64,000 nt of DNA from AC-32 sp963736055 (GCA_963736055.1 CAVTNM010000008.1:1054001-1118000), one strand, 5' to 3'. Shown: positions 9,788-17,717, counted from the stretch's first letter. The notes: generated from the letters alone by a model not told the origin. Translations and numbers: made by a program.

Positions 9788-9811
9788 AAACCCGCCTACG
9801 CAATCGGGTTT
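9788..9811 (-). terminator. Hairpin with AAA/TTT flanks downstream of tRNA-Arg
   Basis: aaacccg at 9788-9794 and cgggttt at 9805-9811 form a 7-bp stem with a 10-nt loop and short U-rich end, about 20 nt past the tRNA 3' end on the minus strand. It is a plausible tRNA transcript terminator. Confidence 0.5.
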
Positions 9812-9829
9812 TGGCTTGGCTGACGGTAG

Positions 9830-9900
9830 TGCCCCCGGCAAGAATCGAACTTGCGCACGTGGTTTAGGAAACCACTGCTCTTCCACTGAGCTACGGGGGC
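9830..9900 (-). tRNA. tRNA-Arg (anticodon CCT)
   Basis: The minus strand folds as a tRNA: acceptor GCCCCCG/CGGGGGC, D-arm TAGCTCAGTGGAAGAGC, anticodon stem GTGGT/ACCAC with loop TTCCTAA (anticodon CCT), and T-arm GCAAGTTCGATTCTTGC. It decodes AGG. The 3' CCA is not encoded; the following bases are CTA. Confidence 0.95.
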
Positions 9901-9922
9901 GCTACCTCAAGTCTAGAAGCGG

Positions 9923-10957
9923 TCAGGAGGGGCGGCTGCCGAGCTTCACGTCGACTGTGAGCGTCTTGCCGTCCCGGCGGATCTTCAGCGTCACGGTGTC
10001 GCCGGGCTGGTGGGAGTCGATCGCCTGGCTGACTCCGTCGGCGCTGTCGATGCTCGTTCCGTCGACCGCGATGATCACGTCGCCCGAGCGCAGGTCGGCC
10101 TGCGCGGCCGCCGTGCCGGGCCTGACGCCTGCGACGCGCGCGGCGGTCGAGGAGGAGTCGAGGGAGACGCCGAGGTACGCGTGCACGGCGTGGCCGTTCG
10201 AGATCAGCTGGTTCGCGATCGAGCGCACCGTGTCGGACGGGATCGCGAAGCCGATGCCGTCGCTGCCGCCCGAGTCGCTCCTGATCTGGGCGTTGACCCC
10301 GATCACCTGGCCACCTGAGCTCAGCAGCGGGCCGCCGGAGTTGCCGTGGTTGATCGCAGCGTCCGTCTGGATCGAGTCGATGATGCGGAAGCCTTCGTTG
10401 AGCGAGTCGATCGAGCGGTGCAGCGCGCTGACGATGCCGGAAGTCACGGTCTCCTCGAGGCCGAACGGGCTTCCGATCGCGACGACCGAGTCGCCGACCT
10501 CGAGCTCGCGCGAGAGACCGAGAGAAAGGGGGTAGAGCTGGGAGTCCGGCGCGTCGACCTTGATCACCGCGAGATCGGTGGAGCTGTCGCTGCCGACGAC
10601 CTGGGCGTCGTAGGTCTTGCCGTTCCAGAACTTCACCGAGACGGCCTGGGCGCCGTTCACGACGTGGTCGTTCGTGACGATGTGTCCGCTCGAGTCGTAG
10701 ACGAAGCCGGAGCCTTCGGCCGTCCCCGAGTCCGTGCGGACCGTGATCTCGACGACGCCGCGGTACGCGCGCCGGTAGATCGCGTTCACGGAGAGAGCGG
10801 AGGTGCTGGCAGTCGGCTCGGCGTTCTGGACGGTGACCTGTCGCACGACCGTGTCTCCGCTGGAGAGCGTCGAGTAAGCGACTGCCCCGCCGCCGGCACC
10901 GATGCAGGCTGCTGCTACGAGGGAGATGAGAAGCGGGGTGCTTGGACGGCGGGGCAT
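9923..10957 (-). CDS. Trypsin-like serine protease with PDZ domain (HtrA/PepD-like)
   Basis: The protein starts MPRRPSTPLL, has one membrane anchor at about residues 9-29, then a trypsin-like domain with His in VTNDHVVN, Asp in STDLAVIKV and Ser in HGNSGGPL, and a C-terminal PDZ domain (YLGVSL to GKTLTVDVKL). It is a cell-envelope quality-control protease of the S1C/HtrA family. ATG at 10957 is preferred because it puts the signal anchor at the N-terminus. It is divergent from an MprAB-like system; in Mycobacterium tuberculosis the HtrA-like pepD lies beside mprAB and is an MprA target. Direct repeats in the shared intergenic region support similar control here. Confidence 0.93.
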   Translation of the reverse strand: MPRRPSTPLLISLVAAACIGAGGGAVAYSTLSSGDTVVRQVTVQNAEPTASTSALSVNAIYRRAYRGVVEITVRTDSGTAEGSGFVYDSSGHIVTNDHVVNGAQAVSVKFWNGKTYDAQVVGSDSSTDLAVIKVDAPDSQLYPLSLGLSRELEVGDSVVAIGSPFGLEETVTSGIVSALHRSIDSLNEGFRIIDSIQTDAAINHGNSGGPLLSSGGQVIGVNAQIRSDSGGSDGIGFAIPSDTVRSIANQLISNGHAVHAYLGVSLDSSSTAARVAGVRPGTAAAQADLRSGDVIIAVDGTSIDSADGVSQAIDSHQPGDTVTLKIRRDGKTLTVDVKLGSRPS

Positions 10958-11054
10958 GGGAGAGGGGTTCCTTTCAGTCGCTTTCGGTTGGGAATAGCCT
11001 CTATGAGAGCAATCGGTTCTAAGACCGTGCTGAGACAAGGATAAGAACTTCGTG

Positions 11055-11103
11055 AAAAAAAGACCCCGCTGACTGCGGGCTGGTCGTCGCAGGCAGCGGG
11101 GTC
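11055..11103 (-). terminator. Intrinsic terminator upstream of the HtrA gene
   Basis: gaccccgctg at 11062-11071 pairs with cagcggggtc at 11094-11103; on the minus strand this stem is followed by seven U residues (complement of aaaaaaa). It is a textbook Rho-independent terminator, yet it lies about 100 nt upstream of the HtrA start with no gene behind it on that strand. It could end a short RNA or act as an attenuator. Confidence 0.75.
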
Positions 11104-11156
11104 GAATCGCACAAGGGTGGGGATCCCTTATTCGATGACGGGTCCATCAGAACAGT

Positions 11157-11240
11157 CCCGCCTAAGAGCCATGTGAAGGTTTCCTAAGAAGACTCTAAGA
11201 GGCCGCTCGCGGCCTTGAATCTCAGGAAGTTCTCACGCTG
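11157..11240. promoter_or_regulatory. MprA-like 11-bp direct repeats in the protease/regulator intergenic region
   Basis: Facing the protease (minus strand), TCTTAG cores recur at 11-bp steps: TCTTAGAGTCT (11190-11200), TCTTAGGAAAC (11179-11189) and, after one degenerate unit, TCTTAGGCGGG (11157-11167). Facing the regulator (plus strand), ATCTCAGGAAG (11219-11229) and TTCTCACGCTG (11230-11240) are also 11 bp apart. MprA boxes in mycobacteria are 8-bp direct repeats with 3-bp spacers, the same period. Autoregulation and protease control are inferred. Confidence 0.6.
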
Positions 11241-11258
11241 AACACGCACAATGCGCAC

Positions 11259-11939
11259 GTGAAGATCCTGGTCGTCGACGACGAGCGCGCAGTACGAGAG
11301 TCGCTGCGGCGGGCCCTCGAGCTGGAGGGCTACCAGATCGACCTGGCCGAGGACGGCAGCCAGGCGCTCGAGCGCCTCGAGGCCGAGGCGCAGCCGGACG
11401 CGGTCATCCTCGACGTGCTCATGCCCGGCATGGATGGGCTGGAGGTCTGCCGCACGCTCCGCCGCCAGGGCAGCCGGCTGCCGGTGTTGATGCTGACCGC
11501 GCGCACCCAGGTCGAGGACCGGGTCGAAGGGCTCGACGCCGGCGCGGACGACTACCTGACGAAGCCTTTTGCGCTCGAAGAGCTGTTCGCCCGCGTACGT
11601 GCTCTCCTGCGCCGCTCCGGTGACGACGACTCCGACGGCGAGATCCTTCGCTTCGCCGACCTCGAGCTGGACCCGGGCACCCGCGAGGTTCGGCGCGACG
11701 GCGAGCGGATCGAGCTGACGCGCACCGAGTTCTCGCTCCTGGAGCTCTTCCTCCTCAACCCGCGCCAGGTCCTGACGCGGTCGGTCATCTTCGAGCGCGT
11801 CTGGGGGTACGACTTCGGCTTCGCCTCGAACTCCCTCGACGTCTACATCGGCTACCTGCGGCGCAAGACCGAGGCCGGCGGCAAGCCGCGGCTGATCCAC
11901 ACGGTCCGCGGCGTCGGGTACGCGCTGCGCGAGGAATGA
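11259..11939 (+). CDS. OmpR/PhoB-family response regulator (MprA-like)
   Basis: The 226-residue protein has a receiver domain with phospho-acceptor Asp52 in VILDVLMPG, acidic residues DDE at 7-9 and Lys in LTKPF near 102, then a winged-helix DNA-binding domain (about 130-226) ending LIHTVRGVGYALREE. It overlaps the kinase start in ATGA. Similarity to MprA/TcrA-type regulators and the neighbouring PepD-like protease suggest envelope-stress control. The GTG start at 11259 lacks an obvious Shine-Dalgarno. Confidence 0.95.
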   Translation: MKILVVDDERAVRESLRRALELEGYQIDLAEDGSQALERLEAEAQPDAVILDVLMPGMDGLEVCRTLRRQGSRLPVLMLTARTQVEDRVEGLDAGADDYLTKPFALEELFARVRALLRRSGDDDSDGEILRFADLELDPGTREVRRDGERIELTRTEFSLLELFLLNPRQVLTRSVIFERVWGYDFGFASNSLDVYIGYLRRKTEAGGKPRLIHTVRGVGYALREE

Positions 11940-13277
11940 GCTTCCGGACCCGTCTGGCCCTGGTGTCCGCGGCGGCGGTCGGCCTTGCCGTGGTGATCGC
12001 GTCGGTCGCCGTGTTTCTCGTCGTCCGGGGGCAGCTGTTCGGGCAGGTCGACCGGGCGCTCGATAGCCGGGCGGTGGCGATCTCAGAGGAGCCGGGCGGC
12101 CTCCATCTCAACGGCGAGGGGTATCTCGACATCCCGCCTGCGCCGTTCGGCACCGAGCGCGACTTCGTCCAGGCCGTTCCGCGACAGGGGCCTGTGATCA
12201 TCCAGGAGGGATACACGCGGTCGCTCCCGGTGGACGCGCGGGATCGCCAGGCCGCGGCCGGCGAAGGCGGCATCCGGTACAGCAACAAGCGCGTCGGAGA
12301 CGTCGACTGGCGCGTGCTCACCATCTCCGCGAGGCCATACGCGCTGCAGGTCGCGCGGCCGCTGACGGAGGTGAACCGCACGCTGCACCGGATCACGCTC
12401 TTCCTGGTCCTGATCGCGATCGCCGGCATCGCGGTGGCGGCTCTCGCTCGGTCTCGTCGTCGCGCGGGCGGCGCTCGCGCCTGTGAAGCGCCTGACCCAG
12501 ACGACCGAGTCGGTGACCGAGACGGGAGACCTTTCCGAGCGGATCGAGGTGACCAGCGAGGACGAGCTCGGCCGGCTCGCGACCAGCTTCAACACCATGC
12601 TCGCCGCGCTCGAGGACTCGAGCCGCGCACAGCGGCAGCTCGTGGCCGACGCCTCGCACGAGCTGCGCACGCCGCTGACCAGCCTGCGGACGAACATCGA
12701 GGTCCTCGCGCGCGGGAACGAGCTGTCGCAGGTCGACCGCGAGCAGCTGCTCGACGACGTGGTCGAGCAGATCGGCGAGATGACCGCGCTGATCGGCGAG
12801 TTGATGGAGCTCGCCCGCGGCCAGCGGCAGGAGGAGCGGCCCGAGGACGTGCGGCTCGACCTGATCGCCGCCGACGCTGTCGAGCGCGCCCGGCGGAACC
12901 TGCCCAACGTCGCCTTCTCCACCGATTTCGAGGAATCGCTCGTCCACGGCGCGCCTTCGACGATCGAGCGCGCCGTCGCGAACCTGCTCGACAACGCCGC
13001 GAAGTGGAGCCCGCCCGGCGGCGAGGTCGAGGTCGGCGTGCGCGACGGCGAGGTCTCGGTGCGCGACCACGGCCCCGGGATCGAGGAGGAGGACCTGCCG
13101 TACATCTTCGACCGCTTCTACCGAGCCCGCTCTGCCCGCGGCCAGCCGGGATCCGGGTTGGGCCTGGCGATCGTGAAGCAGGTGGCGGACACGCACGGCG
13201 GCCAGGTGGTCGTCGAGCGCGCCGAGGGCGGGGGCACGCGCATGCGGCTCCGCCTCAACGGCAGCAACGGCTCTTAG
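11936..13277 (+). CDS. Sensor histidine kinase (MprB-like), one frameshift
   Basis: The N-terminus has two membrane helices (about residues 7-29 and 152-172) around an extracytoplasmic sensor region. After an extra base near 12446, the reading frame continues with a HAMP domain, the phospho-acceptor box DASHELRTPLTSLRTN, the N box NLLDNAAKWSPPGG and G boxes DHGPGIEEEDLP and GSGLGLAIVK. This is an HPK1-type kinase closely resembling MprB. It pairs with the overlapping regulator. Its final TCT TAG codons are also the first unit of the 11-bp repeat array at 13272. Confidence 0.92.
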
Positions 13278-13315
13278 GCACTTCTCACCCCGTTTTCAGC
13301 TCGTTCTCAGTCCGC
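13272..13315 (+). promoter_or_regulatory. Four 11-bp direct repeats upstream of small protein/apbE operon
   Basis: The contiguous units are TCTTAGGCACT, TCTCACCCCGT, TTTCAGCTCGT and TCTCAGTCCGC. Each carries a TCTCA-like core at the same phase. The array ends 43 nt before the ATG of the next gene. The same four-unit array in the same geometry occurs at 15012-15055. This is the pattern expected of tandem binding by an OmpR-family regulator, most simply the adjacent MprA-like protein. Confidence 0.65.
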
Positions 13316-13358
13316 GCTGCTCTCCTTGGAGCTCGAAGACACGAGCAAGGAGGCATGG

Positions 13359-13631
13359 ATGACAGCGAAGACCGCGCCCACCAGGATCGAGTCCGCACGT
13401 CGCCGCGCGGCTGCCGCGAAGAAGGGGGCGGTCGCCGCGGCCGCCCTGGCCTTCATTGCCGTCGCGCTGCTCGCGCGCGAGAGCCATCCGGGCCAGGCGA
13501 ACAGCTCGTCGTCAGGCGGTCAGCCCAGCCTGAGCTCGACCTCCGAACAGAGCACCGACGACTTCGGTTTCGACTCGGGGTCGGTCGCCCCCTCCACCGC
13601 CACTCCCGATGTCCAGTCGAGCGTTTCCTGA
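13359..13631 (+). CDS. Small membrane-anchored Ser-rich protein
   Basis: This 90-residue protein has a basic N-terminus, one hydrophobic helix (GAVAAAALAFIAVALLA, about 24-40) and a flexible Ser/Gly/Thr-rich tail. No FMN-binding domain is present. ATG at 13359 follows an ideal Shine-Dalgarno (aaggagg); the ATG 4 nt earlier is out of frame and too close. It is followed with overlap by apbE and a ferric-reductase-like gene, so a role in extracytoplasmic electron transfer is possible. The DFGFDSGSVAPSTAT tail is the only candidate flavinylation region and does not clearly match the ApbE target motif. Confidence 0.7.
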   Translation: MTAKTAPTRIESARRRAAAAKKGAVAAAALAFIAVALLARESHPGQANSSSSGGQPSLSSTSEQSTDDFGFDSGSVAPSTATPDVQSSVS

Positions 13632-14484
13632 GCCGCTCTCGTTTCGCGCGATGGGCGTCGACGTGTTCGTCGGCGGGGCGACCGATCCCGAGCAGCGCGA
13701 GATCGTCGGCTTGTTCGAAGCCTGGGAGCGTGTCTTTTCGCGCTTCCGGCCCGAGAGCGAGCTGAACCGCGTCAACAGCGCCCCTGCGGCGGTGCTGACG
13801 ACCTCGAGGCTCTTTGCCTCGGTCGTGCGCGCCGCACTCGGTGCTGCCTCCGCCACAGGCGGTCTCGTCGACCCGACGCTCGGACAGGCGATCGAGGCAG
13901 CAGGCTACGACCGCGATTTCTCCCTCCTCCCGGCCGGCCACGAGCATCCGCTCGGACCGACCGCGCCCGGGCGTTGGTCGGCCCTGCGCCTTCACGGGCG
14001 GCTGCTCTCACGGCCCGTCGGCATGCAGATCGACCTCAACGGCGTCGTGAAGGGTCTGGCCGTCGACGCCTCGCTCGACCTGATTCGCGGCGACGGCTTC
14101 GTCGTTGCGGGGGGCGATGTCGCCGCCCGCGGAGGCGCTGTCGTCGGGCTGCCGCGCGGCGGCGCGCTGAGTCTCCTCTCAGGCGGCGTCGCCACGAGCG
14201 GACGTACGCACAGGCGCTGGCGACGCGGCGGCACCTGGCAGCATCACCTGATCGACCCGCGCACCGGCCGTCCTGCCCGGTCGCGCTGGGATGAGGTGAC
14301 GGTGGTGGCTGCCAGCTGCGTTGCTGCCGATATCGCGGCCAAGGCCGCCTTCCTCCTCTCCCACGAAGGCCCCAACTGGCTCGACGAGCGAGGGCTCCCG
14401 GGCCGATTCGTGGCCGGAGACGAGATCGTCGAGAACCGAGCGTGGTGCGAAGCTCTTCGCTCCCAGAAGGTGAGGGCGGCATGA
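13609..14484 (+). CDS. apbE: FAD:protein FMN transferase (ApbE family)
   Basis: The 291-residue protein has ApbE landmarks: FSRFRPESELNRVN, VDPTLGQAIEAAGY, DLNGVVKGLAVD (usual form DLGGIAKG), GGDVAARG and HHLIDPRTGRPA, then a metal-binding-type VAADIAAKAAFL. The family splits FAD and attaches FMN through a phosphoester to Thr/Ser of extracytoplasmic redox proteins, Mg-dependent. The start ATG lies inside the end of the preceding small gene (23-bp overlap), and the stop overlaps the ferric-reductase start in ATGA, so the three form one operon under the 13272 repeat array. No lipoprotein signal is visible, so its compartment is unclear. Confidence 0.92.
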   Translation: MSSRAFPEPLSFRAMGVDVFVGGATDPEQREIVGLFEAWERVFSRFRPESELNRVNSAPAAVLTTSRLFASVVRAALGAASATGGLVDPTLGQAIEAAGYDRDFSLLPAGHEHPLGPTAPGRWSALRLHGRLLSRPVGMQIDLNGVVKGLAVDASLDLIRGDGFVVAGGDVAARGGAVVGLPRGGALSLLSGGVATSGRTHRRWRRGGTWQHHLIDPRTGRPARSRWDEVTVVAASCVAADIAAKAAFLLSHEGPNWLDERGLPGRFVAGDEIVENRAWCEALRSQKVRAA

Positions 14485-15017
14485 CCTGGTATGTCGCACG
14501 CGCAGGCGGAACGCTCGCGTACCTCCTGCTCAGCTCGTCCGTCGTGGTGGGCCTGTTGCTCTCGGGGAAGGCGCACGGGAAGCGCTGGCCGCGGTTCGCG
14601 CTCGAAGACGTGCACCGCTTCCTGGGGCTGCTCACGGGCATCTTCATCCTCGTGCACGGCGGGGCGCTCCTACTCGACGGGTACATGCCGTTCTCGCTCG
14701 CCCAGCTGCTCGTGCCCGGCACCGCTCCGTACCGGCCGCTTGCGGTCTCGCTCGGGGTGGTAGCGGCCGAGCTGCTCGCCGCGCTCGCGCTCACCAATCG
14801 CTACCGCACCCGGCTCTCGTACGGGTTCTGGCGCCGCGCGCACTACCTCAACTTCGCGGTCTGGGTGCTCGCGCTCGCGCACGGGCTGACTGCGGGAACC
14901 GACAGATTCACGACCTGGGACCTCGTGCTCTACGCCGGTTCGGCGTGGATCGTCCTGAGCTTGACCGTGCACCGAGCGACCATGCACTCCGCCCGGCCGG
15001 CGGCGCGCGTCTCTTAG
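14481..15017 (+). CDS. Ferric reductase-like transmembrane haem protein
   Basis: A 178-residue membrane protein with five or six helices. Paired histidines sit in two helices, DVHRFLGLLTGIFILVHG and AHYLNFAVWVLALAHG, the arrangement that holds two b-type haems in the ferric reductase/YedZ-MsrQ superfamily. No FAD or NAD domain follows, so electrons probably pass between separate membrane or flavin partners. Translation is coupled to apbE by ATGA overlap. Pairing with apbE suggests an electron conduit to a flavinylated acceptor outside the membrane. Confidence 0.85.
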   Translation: MTWYVARAGGTLAYLLLSSSVVVGLLLSGKAHGKRWPRFALEDVHRFLGLLTGIFILVHGGALLLDGYMPFSLAQLLVPGTAPYRPLAVSLGVVAAELLAALALTNRYRTRLSYGFWRRAHYLNFAVWVLALAHGLTAGTDRFTTWDLVLYAGSAWIVLSLTVHRATMHSARPAARVS

Positions 15018-15055
15018 GCACTTCTTACCTCGTTTTCACCCCAATCTCAGGGCTC
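15012..15055 (+). promoter_or_regulatory. Four 11-bp direct repeats upstream of secreted helical protein
   Basis: Units TCTTAGGCACT, TCTTACCTCGT, TTTCACCCCAA and TCTCAGGGCTC repeat at 11-bp period. They match the array at 13272 unit for unit, and the first again overlaps the preceding stop codon. The array ends 43 nt before the next ATG, as at 13359. Confidence 0.65.
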
Positions 15056-15098
15056 CGGTGTTAGCTGAGGATGGACAACGCAGCGAAAGGAGAGCTCG

Positions 15099-15827
15099 AT
15101 GGACGTCAAGCGCAAGGTGATCGCCGGGGCTGCGGCTGCGCTCGCGGTCGGCGGCGCCGGTGCAGGAATCGCGGCGACGAAGCTCAGCGACTCGCCGAGC
15201 GCGGAGAGCAAGGCGATAGTCGAGGACGCCGCCAACCAGCTCGGCGTGAAACCGCAGGCGTTGAGCGACGCGATCAAGAAGGCGCTCAGCGATCGGGTCG
15301 ACAAAGCTGTCGCCGCGGGCCGCCTGACCAAGGAGCAGGGCGCCGAGCTGAAGAAGCGCATCGCCGCCGACGAGTTTCCGCTCTTCGGTCCGCCTGCATT
15401 CGGCCCGCACTTCGGGGCGCCGCACCCGTTCTTCCGCGGGCTCCACGCGGCCGCCGACTACCTCGGGCTGACCGAGGCCCAGTTGCGCACACGGCTCAAC
15501 AACGGCAAGACCCTGGCCCAGATCGCGAAGGCGCAGAGCAAGTCCGTCGCCGGCCTCGAGACCGCGATGCAGAAGGACGCCAAGGAGAAGCTCGACGCCG
15601 CGGTCAAGGCGGGGCGGCTCTCCAAGGAGGACGAGACGCGGGTGCTCGAGGATCTGCAGAGCCGGATCGACGACCTCGTCAACGCCCAGCTCCGGATGCA
15701 GTTCCGCGATCACCGCGGCTTCGGCTTCCGTAACCGCGGATTCGACCGCCGGTTCGACCACGCTGGTCCCCCACCGTTCATGCCCGGCGGCGTCGATACC
15801 GGCACCGGCAGCGACACCGCCGCCTGA
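15099..15827 (+). CDS. Secreted two-repeat helical protein of unknown function
   Basis: This 242-residue protein begins with a signal-like segment (VIAGAAAALAVGGAGAGIAA) and contains two related modules of the type LGVKPQALSDAIKKAL and LGLTEAQLRTRLNNGKTLAQIAKAQSK, each followed by a charged coiled helix ending GRLTKEQ or GRLSKED. Similar small-helix repeats occur in uncharacterised secreted actinobacterial proteins often near two-component systems. The C-terminal tail is Gly/Phe/Arg/His-rich and could bind metal or ligand. The ATG has a good Shine-Dalgarno (aaaggagag). It is likely a target of the adjacent regulator through the 15012 repeats. Confidence 0.8.
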   Translation: MDVKRKVIAGAAAALAVGGAGAGIAATKLSDSPSAESKAIVEDAANQLGVKPQALSDAIKKALSDRVDKAVAAGRLTKEQGAELKKRIAADEFPLFGPPAFGPHFGAPHPFFRGLHAAADYLGLTEAQLRTRLNNGKTLAQIAKAQSKSVAGLETAMQKDAKEKLDAAVKAGRLSKEDETRVLEDLQSRIDDLVNAQLRMQFRDHRGFGFRNRGFDRRFDHAGPPPFMPGGVDTGTGSDTAA

Positions 15828-15840
15828 TCAAGCGGTTCTC

Positions 15841-15872
15841 ACGCACGCGCCCGGTACGCTGGGCGCGTGCGT
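15841..15872. promoter_or_regulatory. 12-bp perfect dyad spanning the XdhC promoter and start
   Basis: acgcacgcgccc (15841-15852) and gggcgcgtgcgt (15861-15872) are perfect inverted repeats separated by ggtacgct. The central TACGCT would be the -10 box of a leaderless promoter, 6 nt before the GTG at 15867. An operator blocking the promoter, or a terminator of the upstream gene, are both possible. Confidence 0.45.
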
Positions 15873-16847
15873 GACCTCGCCGAGTCCATCCGCCGCTGGC
15901 GCGCCCGGGGCGACCGGGTGGCGCTGGCGACCGTGGTTGCGACCAGGCGCTCCGCCCCGCGTCCGGTGGGGGCGAAGCTCGCCGTCTCCGAGCGCGGTGA
16001 GCTGCTGGGTTCGGTCTCCGGCGGCTGCGTCGAGAGCGACGTCGCCGTCCAGGCGGCCGATGTGCTCGCCGACGGCAAGCCCCGCCTCCTGACCTACGGG
16101 ATCACGGACGACATGGCCCTGGAGGTCGGATTGCCCTGCGGCGGCGAGATCGACGTGTTCGTCGAGCGTTTCGAGGACGAGCTGCCGGACTCGTCGGAGC
16201 CCGCGGTGCAGGTGACCGTGCTGGAGGGCGACCGGGCAGGCGAGCGGCGGCTTCTCGGTCCCGACGCGATCGAGCCGGGACCGAGCCGCGTGCTCGAGCT
16301 CGACGGCGAGACGGTCTTCGCCGAAGTGCTGGGCCCGCCGCCTCGGATCGTCGCGATCGGCGCGATCGACACCGCCGAGGAGCTCTGCCGGGCGGCGAGC
16401 CGGCTGGGCTGGCGCACCGTCGTCACCGACCACCGGCCCGCGCTCACCACCCGCGAACGGCTGCCGAGCCCGGACGAGCTCGTCGTCGCCTGGCCCGACG
16501 AGGCGCTGGAGCGGCTTGCGCCGGACCGTGACACCGCGATCGTGGTGCTCACCCACGAGGAGCGGATCGACGTCCCGGCGCTCAGCGCGGCGCTGGAGAG
16601 CGGGGCGTTCTACATCGGCGCGATCGGGTCGCGGCGCACGCAGGCGAAACGGCGCGAGCGGCTCCTCGAGGCGGGAGTGGGCGAGGAGGAGCTCGAGCGG
16701 CTCTCCGGCCCGGCCGGCCTCGATCTCGGTGCGCACACTCCGGCGGAGACGGCGCTTTCCATCCTGGCCGAGATCGTGGCGGTGCGCGGCGGCCGCTCCG
16801 GCGGCCGGCTCCGCGAGGGCAGCGGGCGCATTCACAGCACGGCCTGA
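15867..16847 (+). CDS. xdhC: XdhC/CoxI family protein
   Basis: The 326-residue protein has the XdhC_CoxI N-terminal domain (VALATVVATRRSAPRPVGAK, GELLGSVSGGCVESDV, ITDDMALEVGLPCGGEIDVF) and the C-terminal Rossmann domain (DTAIVVLTHEERIDVPALSAALES, YIGAIGSRRTQAKRRERL). XdhC proteins bind molybdenum cofactor and help sulfurate and insert it into molybdenum hydroxylases. A molybdenum hydroxylase operon lies about 40 kb away (56.8-60.3 kb) and is a candidate client. Translation from GTG 15867 fits a leaderless promoter. Confidence 0.92.
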   Translation: MRDLAESIRRWRARGDRVALATVVATRRSAPRPVGAKLAVSERGELLGSVSGGCVESDVAVQAADVLADGKPRLLTYGITDDMALEVGLPCGGEIDVFVERFEDELPDSSEPAVQVTVLEGDRAGERRLLGPDAIEPGPSRVLELDGETVFAEVLGPPPRIVAIGAIDTAEELCRAASRLGWRTVVTDHRPALTTRERLPSPDELVVAWPDEALERLAPDRDTAIVVLTHEERIDVPALSAALESGAFYIGAIGSRRTQAKRRERLLEAGVGEEELERLSGPAGLDLGAHTPAETALSILAEIVAVRGGRSGGRLREGSGRIHSTA

Positions 16848-17717
16848 GTGCTCGCCGTCCTGCTCGCGTGCGCCTCGGCGGCGCTGTTCGGTGCCATGGC
16901 GGTCGCGATTCGCTTCGCGCTGCGCCGCACGGACGACCCCGTGCTCGGCGCGCTCTCGACCACGACGGTCGCACTCGCGGTGACCGTCGCGATCGGCCTC
17001 GTCTCCGCCACGGGCGAAGGCCTCCATGCCTCCGACCTCTGGCCGTTCTTGCTCGCAGGCGCCATCGCGCCGGGTCTTTCGCAGGTGCTGTTCACGCAGG
17101 CGGTGCGGCAGTCGGGCGCCGCCCGGACCGCCGTGCTGATGGGAACGGCGCCGCTCGCCTCCGTCGCGATCGCGCTGATCGTGCTCGGCGAGCCTCTGCG
17201 GGCGCCGCTCCTGATCGGCGCGGCGCTGATCGTCGCCGGCGGAGTCGCTCTGGCCGGGGAGCGCGTGCGGCCTGCGGATTTCCGGCGCCTGGGGATGCTC
17301 TACGCCGTGGCGGCGACGGTGATGTTCGCGATCCGCGACAACCTGCTTCGCTGGCTCGCGGGACACACCGACGCCCACGCGCTCGTGACGGCACCGGTGA
17401 CGCTGCTCGCGGGGGCGTCGACGATCGCGCTCTACCTCGTTGCGACTCGCGGTCGAGGGTGGGCGAGCGGCTTCGGGCAGACCGTGCGGGTGTTCCTGCC
17501 GTCGGGGCTGCTCTTCGGCCTCTCGTATACGGCGCTCTTCGAGGCGTACTACCGCGGGCGCGTGACGGTCGTCGCGCCGCTCGTCGCGACCGAGTCGCTC
17601 TGGGGCGTCCTCTTCGCGGCGCTGCTCCTGAGGCGAAGCGAGCTCGTGGGGCGCCGGCTGGTGGTCGGCGCGGCGCTGATCGTGGCGGGCGGCGTGCTGA
17701 TCGGCTCGTGGCGATAA
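16848..17717 (+). CDS. DMT-superfamily transporter (EamA)
   Basis: A 289-residue membrane protein with about ten hydrophobic helices in two EamA halves; the first half ends VLGEPLRAPLLIGAALIVAGG and the second LVGRRLVVGAALIVAGG, the repeated signature of the drug/metabolite transporter superfamily. The substrate is not predictable. The GTG start directly abuts the XdhC stop, so the two are cotranscribed. Confidence 0.88.
   Translation: MLAVLLACASAALFGAMAVAIRFALRRTDDPVLGALSTTTVALAVTVAIGLVSATGEGLHASDLWPFLLAGAIAPGLSQVLFTQAVRQSGAARTAVLMGTAPLASVAIALIVLGEPLRAPLLIGAALIVAGGVALAGERVRPADFRRLGMLYAVAATVMFAIRDNLLRWLAGHTDAHALVTAPVTLLAGASTIALYLVATRGRGWASGFGQTVRVFLPSGLLFGLSYTALFEAYYRGRVTVVAPLVATESLWGVLFAALLLRRSELVGRRLVVGAALIVAGGVLIGSWR

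Noticed and set aside
9629..9886. Minus-strand frame over the tRNA
   Set aside because: It covers the tRNA gene and has no recognisable domain.
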